From NCBI GenBank assembly GCA_009995365.1, contig JAACPR010000007.1, positions 1-37,547 of the forward strand: DNA of 37,547 bases, given 5' to 3'. This DNA comes from Candidatus Parcubacteria bacterium (lineage in GTDB: Bacteria; Patescibacteriota; Minisyncoccia; Phycocordibacterales; JAACPR01). The notes under the pieces are model-generated. The model had not been told where the DNA came from. It ran no database searches and worked only from the letters and a program-made list of their open reading frames with translations. The position numbers and the translations under genes are program-made. Shown in pieces: positions 26,896-35,039 of this stretch; the first letter of the stretch is position 1, and every line of letters starts with the position of its first letter.

Positions 26896-27719
26896 AAATC
26901 CTAGTAATAGGAGCAAAGGGGTCTTATGGGAAATGGTTATGCCGAATCCTTGAAAGTCATCCAAAAAAATATCTGACAGAATACGAGGTAAGAGGAATTG
27001 ATAAAGAAGAAACTGCTAATGTTTTAGACTTCAGAAGATTGATACATGAATCTGATGTCATAATTTCCGCAGTATCTCTGATTTCATCTTCTCGTATTTT
27101 GAAAAATGTTTGTGAAAATGCTAAGGAGGAAAGTTTGGTTATCGATTTTTCTTCATCGAAAAAAGAGGTTTGGACAATCCTTAAGGAATGTAAATCTGAT
27201 TTTTTAATGTTGCACCCTATGTGTGCACCACCAAATGGATCAGATAAAATCTCTGAAAAAAATCGTGTTTATGCGATTTGTCAGTATCGTCTTGACGGGG
27301 AAAGAAACAGGCTTTTCTATGTTGAATTGAAAAAAATGATGGGTGGTGATTTCACCGGTATCAGTATCGAAGATCACGATATTATCGATGAAATGCAAGC
27401 CGTCTCTCATAATTTACTACTTGGTTTTGCCTCTTTTATGATTGCGGCACAAGAAAATTCAAGTATGGATTATGAAGCTCTAAAAAGACATTCAACGCCG
27501 GTTTCCAAACCTCTTTTCACTTCATTGGAACGATTTTCAAAGAAGGGAAATGCTGATACATCAGCCAAGCTAATCGAGTTGGCGATGAAAAGTCATTCGA
27601 AACCTTACTTGTCTGCAGTTAAATCTGTGAGTAGTAATCAGCTTGTTGGTGTCCCTCGATTTGTCGAGAAACTCTCCAAGAGGATTACTCGGATTAAGGA
27701 GAAGCTTTTTGGTCCTTGA
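26892..27719 (+). CDS. tyrA: prephenate dehydrogenase-like protein
   Basis: Rossmann GAKGSYGKW; VIDFSSSKKEVW; LHPMCAPP; EDHDIIDEMQAVSH; ATGA overlap with pheA. Confidence 0.8.
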   Translation: MKILVIGAKGSYGKWLCRILESHPKKYLTEYEVRGIDKEETANVLDFRRLIHESDVIISAVSLISSSRILKNVCENAKEESLVIDFSSSKKEVWTILKECKSDFLMLHPMCAPPNGSDKISEKNRVYAICQYRLDGERNRLFYVELKKMMGGDFTGISIEDHDIIDEMQAVSHNLLLGFASFMIAAQENSSMDYEALKRHSTPVSKPLFTSLERFSKKGNADTSAKLIELAMKSHSKPYLSAVKSVSSNQLVGVPRFVEKLSKRITRIKEKLFGP

Positions 27720-27750
27720 ATCGGTGAACAAAGTTCTTTAAAGTAAAAAC

Positions 27751-27786
27751 AAAGGTGCTGCGACTAAAAATCGTAGCACCTTTTTC
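27751..27786 (+). terminator. intrinsic terminator
   Basis: AAAGGTGCTGCGA-ctaaaaa-TCGTAGCACCTTT(TT), one G.T pair. Confidence 0.93.
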
Positions 27787-27829
27787 TGTTTTTTATCTAT
27801 AAATTTTAAGTTGTGAATCATTTAGAAAA

Positions 27830-28681
27830 TTAATCAATATGATCCTCATCATCTTTATGATCCTCCTCATCATGTATTTCATGCTTTTCATCGTCGTACC
27901 CATGTCCGTGAGCATCTTCTTCGTGAGAATGAGAGAATTGATTACTAATTGTTAGCATTAAAATTAAACCTAGTAAAAATAACAAAACATGTTTCAGGTA
28001 ATGTTTTTTACTAATTGAATCTCTAACTGAATGGGGAATCAAGTCTTGCAAAACCACAATTAGAAAGGCCCCTCCAGAAATCGCAAGCAGGGGCATCTCT
28101 AATAGCTTGAAATTATCTAGCAAAAGAAAACCTCCAATAGAACCAATTAGTATTGTTGAAGATACTAGAAAATTAACTTTCAAAGCTTGTTTGATAGAAA
28201 ATCCAGCACTTCTCAATACAAAAAATTCTGAAACTTCTTGAACAAGTTCATGAATTAAAATACCCAACACTGTGACAATTCCAAAAACTGAACTAATAGA
28301 AAAAGCTGAAGCAATCAAAATACCATCACCAATATTATGTAATGAATCAGATAGGATAACTTTTTTAGGATCTATTTTTTTATTTCCATGCTTTTCGTCA
28401 TGATCGTGATCGTGATCATGAAATTCAGGTAATAATTTAAAGATAAACCAGATACCAACCATTCCAATCAATACCCAGAAAATTGGGGAGCTGTTGCTTT
28501 CACTTAAGTGAAGAGACTCTACTATTAATCCATAAGAGATTACTAAAAAGACTCCGGCAGAAAAGCTAACTAAAAAGTGTAGATTCCTCTCCACTAATGC
28601 CCCAGCTTTTTTCCATACAGAAAAAACACCAACCAAAGATGCCAACATCACTAATAAAGAAAAAATTATAATTTCGAACAT
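27830..28681 (-). CDS. ZIP-family divalent metal transporter
   Basis: His-rich loop HDHDHDHDEKHG; SDSLHNIGDGILIASAF; ILIHELVQEVSEF; His-rich C-terminus. Confidence 0.93.
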   Translation of the reverse strand: MFEIIIFSLLVMLASLVGVFSVWKKAGALVERNLHFLVSFSAGVFLVISYGLIVESLHLSESNSSPIFWVLIGMVGIWFIFKLLPEFHDHDHDHDEKHGNKKIDPKKVILSDSLHNIGDGILIASAFSISSVFGIVTVLGILIHELVQEVSEFFVLRSAGFSIKQALKVNFLVSSTILIGSIGGFLLLDNFKLLEMPLLAISGGAFLIVVLQDLIPHSVRDSISKKHYLKHVLLFLLGLILMLTISNQFSHSHEEDAHGHGYDDEKHEIHDEEDHKDDEDHID

Positions 28682-28711
28682 ATTTATATTGATTTAAAAT
28701 TTGTTTAATTG

Positions 28712-28734
28712 TTAATGCAAATCATTTGCATTAA
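28712..28734. promoter_or_regulatory. putative Fur/Zur-family operator
   Basis: Perfect inverted repeat TTAATGCAAAT-C-ATTTGCATTAA in the 70-bp divergent zip/fur intergenic region. Confidence 0.85.
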
Positions 28735-28751
28735 TGTTATACTACTTTTGT

Positions 28752-29171
28752 ATGGAAAAAGCAACAAAAACAATAGAAAAAATTCTTGAAGACAATAATT
28801 TAAAAAACACTAAAGGCCATTTCAATGTTTTGAGTGTTTTAATAAAAGAAAAACATCCTCTGTCAGTTGAGAATGTTGGCAAGAAAATTTCAATCAAAAT
28901 CAATACTACAACTCTTTATAGAATTTTGGACAAATTGTCAAAAAAAGGAATAATTTATCAGACAACTTTTTTAGACGGCAAGACTTATTATGAATATCAA
29001 AAGCATCACCACCACCATATAACATGCACGAAATGTGGTATTAAAAATAAGGTAGATTTTTGTGTTTCAAAAGAAATCGAAAAAATTAATATAAAGAAGG
29101 CTGGTTTTGTTGAGATAAACGACCATGTATTAGAATTTTTTGGTGTTTGTAAAAAATGTCAAAAAAAATAA
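28752..29171 (+). CDS. Fur-family metal-dependent transcriptional regulator
   Basis: Winged-helix region (ISIKINTTTLYRILDKLSKKGII); HHHHITCTKCG and CKKC metal sites; ATG 28752. Confidence 0.93.
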   Translation: MEKATKTIEKILEDNNLKNTKGHFNVLSVLIKEKHPLSVENVGKKISIKINTTTLYRILDKLSKKGIIYQTTFLDGKTYYEYQKHHHHHITCTKCGIKNKVDFCVSKEIEKINIKKAGFVEINDHVLEFFGVCKKCQKK

Positions 29172-29194
29172 AATTTGCTACAATAGTCCGACAA

Positions 29195-30319
29195 ATGAAA
29201 AAAATTATATTAATAATAGTTACTATGTTGTTAATAGGGTTAGTTGCACTAATTCTTGTTTTTGATAATACTGAAAGTTTTGATAGAGGTTCGATTTCTG
29301 TAAATAACATAGTTGGTAATATAACTGGAGAAAAAAAAGATAATAAACCAGAACTTGATAAAGAAAAATACGATGAGCTTTCTGAATATGTAGCAAACAA
29401 TCCAGAACCCAAAGAAATTATCGTTACATCAACTTCTACTAATTCAAATGGAGAAATAGTTTATTCAACCTCTACAAAAATAGTTAAAGAAGAGCATTTG
29501 TATCCTGTAAAAGATGCAGTTTATCCAAAGGCTGGTGCAATTCTGCCATTCAATAGAATTATTGCTTATTATGGAAATTTCTATTCAACTAGAATGGGTA
29601 TTTTAGGTGAGTTCGAAGAAGAGGAAGTTTTACGCCGTCTCCAAGAAGAGATTGATAAGTGGAATGAGGCTGATCCAGAAATTAATGCCTTGCCTGCAAT
29701 TCACTATATTGCTAGCACTGCCCAGGGTACACCCGGTGATGAAGGCCTTTATACTTTGAGGATGCCAGACGAACATATTGAAAGAGCAATTTCAATGGCT
29801 GATAAAATAGATGCAATAACTTTTCTTGATTTGCAGGTTGGACTTAGCACAATAGAACGAGAGCTTCCTTATATTGAAGAACATCTTAAAAATCCAAAAG
29901 TTCACTTAGCAATTGATCCAGAATTTTCTATGAAAAGTGGCGATAGACCAGGAACAATTATTGGTCATTTTACCGACGATGATATTAATTTTGTTATTAA
30001 TCGTTTGTCGAAAATTGTCAGAGAAAATGATTTGCCGCCAAAAGTTTTAGTTTTACATCGTTTTACTCAAAACATGATTCAAAATTACCAAAACATAAAA
30101 CCAACAGAAGAAGTTCAAGTAGTTGTTCATATGGACGGATGGGGATCACCTGCTAGAAAATTTGGAACTTATAATTATGTGGTTGCACCGGAACCAATTC
30201 AATTTACAGGCTTTAAAATATTTTATGGTAATGATTTGAAAGAAGAACCGCACCGACTCGTTGAACCCGAGGAATTATTAAAGCTTCAGCCAAATCCGGT
30301 TTATATTCAATATCAATAA
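29195..30319 (+). CDS. hypothetical secreted/membrane-anchored protein
   Basis: N-terminal TM; conserved-looking domain from AVYPKAGAILPFNRIIAYYGNFYS onward; family not recognised. Confidence 0.75.
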   Translation: MKKIILIIVTMLLIGLVALILVFDNTESFDRGSISVNNIVGNITGEKKDNKPELDKEKYDELSEYVANNPEPKEIIVTSTSTNSNGEIVYSTSTKIVKEEHLYPVKDAVYPKAGAILPFNRIIAYYGNFYSTRMGILGEFEEEEVLRRLQEEIDKWNEADPEINALPAIHYIASTAQGTPGDEGLYTLRMPDEHIERAISMADKIDAITFLDLQVGLSTIERELPYIEEHLKNPKVHLAIDPEFSMKSGDRPGTIIGHFTDDDINFVINRLSKIVRENDLPPKVLVLHRFTQNMIQNYQNIKPTEEVQVVVHMDGWGSPARKFGTYNYVVAPEPIQFTGFKIFYGNDLKEEPHRLVEPEELLKLQPNPVYIQYQ

Positions 30320-31053
30320 TGCTGTCTTTTCAAAAAAAAGTCGGAGAGACTCCCTTGGAAATGCTAAATCGTCTCAGAATTGAACAACCTGATTTCAAAG
30401 ATTCAAAGTTGTCTTATGCTGGAAGGCTCGATCCCATGGCAGAGGGTGAAATGCTAGTTTTGGTTGATGAGGAAAATAAAGATTATAAAGAATACCTTGG
30501 TTATGACAAAGAATATGAGGCGACTTTTTTGTTGGGGATTGAAACAGATACCGGCGACGCACTAGGGCTTATACAAAATTTTATAAAAAGTGATGAATAC
30601 GGAATGTTTTTAGAAAAAGAATTTCAAAATGTTTTAAAGGAAGAAGTTAAAAACCTAAAGGAAATTAAAAAACAGAAATATCCTTGGTTTTCGTCCATGG
30701 TTGTTGATGGTCTAAAATTATTTGATCATTTCAAGCGAGGAAATTTAGATATTAAAAGACCGACAAGAGATGTGAATATCAAAGAAATAGAACTTCTGTC
30801 TATTGAAAAAGAAAGCAAAGAAAATTTGGGAAAATACATTTCAGAAAATATATCCAAGATCAATGGAGAATTCCGACAAACAGAGATAATCAAAAAGTGG
30901 GAAAAGTATTTTGCCGATGATGCACCCGATTTTATCCTGACTTTTAGTGTAAAAATAAAAGTTTCAACAGGAACTTACATTAGAGGTTTGACCGAAAATT
31001 TTAATGAACCAACTATGCTTTTAAAATTAAAAAGAACTAAAGTTTTTGTTTAA
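30319..31053 (+). CDS. truB: TruB-like tRNA pseudouridine synthase
   Basis: YAGRLDPMAEGEMLVL matches the catalytic-Asp motif; EYEATFLLGIETDTGD; STGTYIRGL. Confidence 0.85.
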   Translation: MLSFQKKVGETPLEMLNRLRIEQPDFKDSKLSYAGRLDPMAEGEMLVLVDEENKDYKEYLGYDKEYEATFLLGIETDTGDALGLIQNFIKSDEYGMFLEKEFQNVLKEEVKNLKEIKKQKYPWFSSMVVDGLKLFDHFKRGNLDIKRPTRDVNIKEIELLSIEKESKENLGKYISENISKINGEFRQTEIIKKWEKYFADDAPDFILTFSVKIKVSTGTYIRGLTENFNEPTMLLKLKRTKVFV

Positions 31054-31088
31054 GTGCATTTTATCTTAATTTCTGTTAACTTAGACTA

Positions 31089-32669
31089 ATGATTGAAGTA
31101 AAAAATCTAACCAAATATTACGGAGAAGAGCGTATTTTGAACCGCGTTTCTTTTAAAATTGAGAAAGAGCACAAAGTTGCTCTGGTTGGTTTTAATGGTG
31201 TTGGAAAATCTACTTTATTGAAAATTTTGGCGGGTGCTATCAAGCCTGACAAGGGAGACATTAATTACAACAAAAAAGTCACCATCGGATACTTGCCCCA
31301 AGAAACCAATAAATATGATGGTTACAAAGTCATAGATTTCTTGAAAGAATATGTAGACAAGGACGACGACGAACCTTTTAGGAGAAAAATCGAGATTATG
31401 TTCTCTGGTTTTATTTTGGATTCAGAAATAAAAAATAAAAAAATATCTCAAATCAGTAGTGGACAAAAAACAAAAGTATTTTTGACTGCGGTTTTGTTAA
31501 AAGAACCTAACTTACTTTTATTGGATGAGCCGACTAACAACCTCGATCTCCCTGCGTTAATTTGGTTAGAAAATTATTTAAAAGAATTTAACTCTGCTTT
31601 TATAGTGGTTTCTCATGATAAAAAGTTTTTGAGTAATGTCGCCAATAAGGTTTATGAAATAAATTGGGTTAAAAAAGATTTGGAAATCTCGAATGGAACT
31701 TATGAAGATTATCTAGAGAGAAAAAATAAAGAATTAAAAAGACAACAGCTGGATTATGATTTACAACAAGAAGACATAAACAGACTTAGAAAGCTAGCAA
31801 AAGACAAGCAAGAGAACGCCGCTAAGGGCGCAAAATATGTTGCGCCAGATAACGATCATATGTTGCAAGGATATCGACGTAACAAATCTTCTGATTCTCT
31901 GAGAGATTCGAAAGTTATATTCAATAGAATCAAAAGAATGGATAAGGTCGACAAACCAGAGCATAGAAAAAGTTTTATCATTGATATTGAAGAAGAAAAT
32001 ATTGGAGATTCACGAGACGTTATTTTAAAAGACTTGATTACAGGCTATGAAGACTTTCAAATTGGTCCTATAAATTTAAATATTGAATCCGGAGATAGAG
32101 TTTGTATTTTGGGGTTGAATGGAACCGGTAAGACAACTTTGTTAAAAACTATCATTGGTGATTTAAAAGCGATCTCTGGCCAAGTTGAAGTTGGAGAAGG
32201 AATTAGGTTTGGAAATTTGATGCAAGAATATCAAAATATTCCGAAGAAAAAAACGCTGTCTAAATTTTTAATTGATAGAACCGGACTTGAGAAAAAAGAA
32301 GTTGAAAACTACTTAGACTTTTTTGGATTCAAAGAGGTGCAGTATAACGATGAAATATCTATTCTGAGTCCTGGATCAAAAGCTAGATTGATTTTGGCTC
32401 TTTTTGCGATTGAAAATGTTAATACACTTATTTTAGATGAGCCAACTAATAATTTGGACTTGGAAGCGGGTGGAGCATTACAAAAAGCTGTAGACAAATT
32501 TAAAGGAACAATTATTTTTGTTACTCACGATCGTATGTTTGTTGAAAAGTCTAGATTTAATAAATTATTTTTATTAGGAAACGGAGATTTATCTAAAGTA
32601 GAAAATTTCAAAGACTATGTTGATGAAATGGATAAAAAGTCTAAAAAATTAATTAGGTTGATTAAATAA
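31089..32669 (+). CDS. ABC-F family ATP-binding protein
   Basis: GFNGVGKST, ISSGQKTKV, LLLDEPTNNLD; GLNGTGKTT, LSPGSKARL, LILDEPTNNLD; charged linker. Confidence 0.92.
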   Translation: MIEVKNLTKYYGEERILNRVSFKIEKEHKVALVGFNGVGKSTLLKILAGAIKPDKGDINYNKKVTIGYLPQETNKYDGYKVIDFLKEYVDKDDDEPFRRKIEIMFSGFILDSEIKNKKISQISSGQKTKVFLTAVLLKEPNLLLLDEPTNNLDLPALIWLENYLKEFNSAFIVVSHDKKFLSNVANKVYEINWVKKDLEISNGTYEDYLERKNKELKRQQLDYDLQQEDINRLRKLAKDKQENAAKGAKYVAPDNDHMLQGYRRNKSSDSLRDSKVIFNRIKRMDKVDKPEHRKSFIIDIEEENIGDSRDVILKDLITGYEDFQIGPINLNIESGDRVCILGLNGTGKTTLLKTIIGDLKAISGQVEVGEGIRFGNLMQEYQNIPKKKTLSKFLIDRTGLEKKEVENYLDFFGFKEVQYNDEISILSPGSKARLILALFAIENVNTLILDEPTNNLDLEAGGALQKAVDKFKGTIIFVTHDRMFVEKSRFNKLFLLGNGDLSKVENFKDYVDEMDKKSKKLIRLIK

Positions 32670-32689
32670 AATTAAGTATAATTAGTTTA

Positions 32690-33118
32690 ATGATATTAAA
32701 TTTTATTGAATTATTTATTATATTGGCTGGTTTTGTTATTGGGTTAGGTGCGGTGGTTGTTATTGACCTGCATGGCTTTCTTGCTAGAAAATCAAATTAT
32801 TGGACACTTGCAACTACTAGAACACACAAAGTTACCAAGCCGATGATTTGGGTGGGTATGACACTAGTTTTAATTGGCGGTCTACTGAATTATTCTGGAA
32901 ATTTTTTATTGGTGCATTTAATTTTATCAGGCCTGCTTATTTTAAACGGTTTATTCCTCAATTTTGTTGTTAGTCCATTTCTATTAAAAAGAGAAAGGGA
33001 AGGGATGGAGTCAGAATTGCTACCAGATTCTCTACAAAAAAAGATTATCATAAGTTTTATTCTATCTGTTATTGGGTGGTGGACATCAATCGGGCTTTTT
33101 ATTTTGTTTTTGTTGTAA
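32690..33118 (+). CDS. integral membrane protein
   Basis: Four hydrophobic segments; TATAAT 7 nt upstream of ATG. Confidence 0.75.
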   Translation: MILNFIELFIILAGFVIGLGAVVVIDLHGFLARKSNYWTLATTRTHKVTKPMIWVGMTLVLIGGLLNYSGNFLLVHLILSGLLILNGLFLNFVVSPFLLKREREGMESELLPDSLQKKIIISFILSVIGWWTSIGLFILFLL

Positions 33119-33151
33119 TTTAAAAAGCATAAAGTTTTCTGACTTGCGACT

Positions 33152-33180
33152 TTGACTTTAGTCGAATAATGTTGTATTCT
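33152..33180 (+). promoter_or_regulatory. putative sigma70-type promoter
   Basis: TTGACT-17 nt-TATTCT upstream of the 33261 gene (end coordinates approximate). Confidence 0.55.
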
Positions 33181-33181
33181 G

Positions 33182-33209
33182 CTTAAAGATCATTTCGGGT
33201 CTTTTTAAG
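33182..33209 (+). promoter_or_regulatory. 5' UTR hairpin, possible attenuator
   Basis: CTTAAAGATC-atttcg-GGTCTTTTTAAG between the promoter and the SD of the 33261 gene. Confidence 0.35.
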
Positions 33210-33260
33210 TAAACAAAAAACAATCCAAGCAATCTTCAAACAATAAAAGAGAGGAAAAAT

Positions 33261-33776
33261 ATGACAGATACGACAATTCCTGCAGTGAAAGAAAACAAAT
33301 TCATCGATGCAACAAATATTCTGGATCATAACGAACCAGTTTCTGTAAAGCATAATATTCCGTTAAAGGATCTAATATTCAAATTAGGTCCAGGATTCGG
33401 ATACGCAAAAATTTTTGACGAGCTAACCCCTTCGTCAACAGATCGAAAAGTGATTTTTCATCTAATCGGTCATCAGGTCGAAGGTGCCGAATCTTGGCCC
33501 ATAGTAAAAGAGATGGAAGAATTTGGAGCTTCTCTAGGGTATCGAAAGACAAATATCAGAGAACTTCTCTATTTTTGTAAAGATATTCGCGAAGAGCACC
33601 ATCAACATCATGAAATCAGGAATTATGATGTTGTCGCTTCCGGATCGGAAGCTCAGATGACAAGAAATATTTCGGGTCATTATCCTATGGCGCCAAGCGC
33701 ATTTTCGATGTCTTCTTTCTCAAAGAGGGCAAAGTGTCCGCCAAAGGTATTACTATTGATGGCTGAAGAGGTTTAA
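33261..33776 (+). CDS. hypothetical protein, family not recognised
   Basis: 171-aa ORF with own promoter, SD (GAGAGGAAAAAT) and terminator. Confidence 0.75.
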   Translation: MTDTTIPAVKENKFIDATNILDHNEPVSVKHNIPLKDLIFKLGPGFGYAKIFDELTPSSTDRKVIFHLIGHQVEGAESWPIVKEMEEFGASLGYRKTNIRELLYFCKDIREEHHQHHEIRNYDVVASGSEAQMTRNISGHYPMAPSAFSMSSFSKRAKCPPKVLLLMAEEV

Positions 33777-33812
33777 CGGTCTCCGGATTGAATTGTCTGA
33801 TAAATTTACAAG

Positions 33813-33842
33813 GGAACTCACAACGCGTGGGTTCCTTTTTTT
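33813..33842 (+). terminator. intrinsic terminator
   Basis: GGAACTCAC-aacgc-GTGGGTTCC followed by T7. Confidence 0.88.
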
Positions 33843-33867
33843 ATTCAAATAGTAGATAATGTAATTA

Positions 33868-34377
33868 ATGAGAATTTTTTATTCAGTAATAATTTTTGTT
33901 GCTATTTGTGTGATTGCAATTTTTGCTATTGGTATTGCAGCCCCTGAACAATACGAACAAGAATTGAGTGCTACTTATGATTACAAGATAGAAAAAGTTT
34001 GGAACATATTAACTTCTGTTGAAAATTATCCCTTGAAGAAAAACAATTTAGTAGAAATTGAAGTTCTAGATAGTTCATACAGTCGTATATTTGAATGGAG
34101 AGAAATTTACAGTGATAAAATAATGGAATACAAAGTTTTAGAAAAAAATCCATATTACTACAAGGTAGAAGTTAAAGAAGACAATTTTTATGAAGGAGTA
34201 TGGGAATATTATTTGGAATTTACAGATAAAACTAAACTTACAATTGTAGAAAAAAGCGTCAATACAAATATTTGGGAAAGAGGTATTGATACTATTTTAA
34301 GACGCAATCAATACATAAATAATGAATTTAAGTGGATAAGAGTCTCACTGTTGAATGACTTAATATATGAATTATGA
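33868..34377 (+). CDS. SRPBCC/START-like protein with N-terminal TM
   Basis: Signal/TM then QELSATYDYKIEKVWNILTSVENYPLKKNNLVEIEVLD...GVWEYYLEFTDKTKLTIVEKS. Confidence 0.7.
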   Translation: MRIFYSVIIFVAICVIAIFAIGIAAPEQYEQELSATYDYKIEKVWNILTSVENYPLKKNNLVEIEVLDSSYSRIFEWREIYSDKIMEYKVLEKNPYYYKVEVKEDNFYEGVWEYYLEFTDKTKLTIVEKSVNTNIWERGIDTILRRNQYINNEFKWIRVSLLNDLIYEL

Positions 34378-34868
34378 ATTTAAGCAAGGCCGATAGACTA
34401 ATAATTTTAGCTACAAAAACTATACTTGGTTTCGTGGTGTTTTTTGTGTTTTTGTATACAGTCCCAATTTATAAGCAATTCAAAAACAGCGATATTGTCT
34501 TAGCTTTTATGAATCAAAAAAATGCTGTAATAGGGGAAACTGCGTTAAAAGTCGAAATCGTCGATACTTTACAAGAAAGAGCTAAAGGATTAAGTGGTAG
34601 AGACAATTTAAAACAAAAAGAAGGGTTATTCTTTGTTTTTGAAGAAGATGATTATCATGGAATATGGATGAAAGATATGAATTTTTCAATAGATATTATT
34701 TGGCTTGATTCTACGATGCAGATAGTTGATTACAAGGAAAATGCGAGTCCGGATAGCTATCCAAAAGTTTTTAAGCCTCAAAAAAAGTCTAGATATGTGC
34801 TAGAAGTTCCCGCAGGTTTCTTCTCAGAAAATAATTTAAAGCTTTATGATGAGATGACAATTTTATAA
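34374..34868 (+). CDS. DUF192 domain-containing protein
   Basis: VEIVDTLQERAKGLSGRDNLKQKEGLFFVFEEDDYHGIWMKDMNFSIDIIWLDSTMQIVDYKENASPDSYPKVF. Confidence 0.93.
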   Translation: MNLSKADRLIILATKTILGFVVFFVFLYTVPIYKQFKNSDIVLAFMNQKNAVIGETALKVEIVDTLQERAKGLSGRDNLKQKEGLFFVFEEDDYHGIWMKDMNFSIDIIWLDSTMQIVDYKENASPDSYPKVFKPQKKSRYVLEVPAGFFSENNLKLYDEMTIL

Positions 34869-34959
34869 TTTTCGTTCTGATTTTTTTAGAAAAACTTTAT
34901 CTAGGCGACCATATTTACAGGCTTGATACGGAACCATTCTTTACATCTTTTTTATTTTG

Positions 34960-34979
34960 TTATCCCATAGTTATCCACA
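34960..34979 (+). promoter_or_regulatory. DnaA-box-like pair upstream of RNR
   Basis: TTATCCCAT (34960-34968) and perfect TTATCCACA (34971-34979), 11 bp apart. Confidence 0.45.
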
Positions 34980-35039
34980 GCTTTTCACCAACTACAAAGA
35001 GATAGAATATAACAACCTTAATAGTTAATTATTAAAATT

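Noticed and set aside
34869-35039. Cobalamin riboswitch upstream of class II RNR
   Set aside because: No B12-box-like conserved core recognisable by eye.
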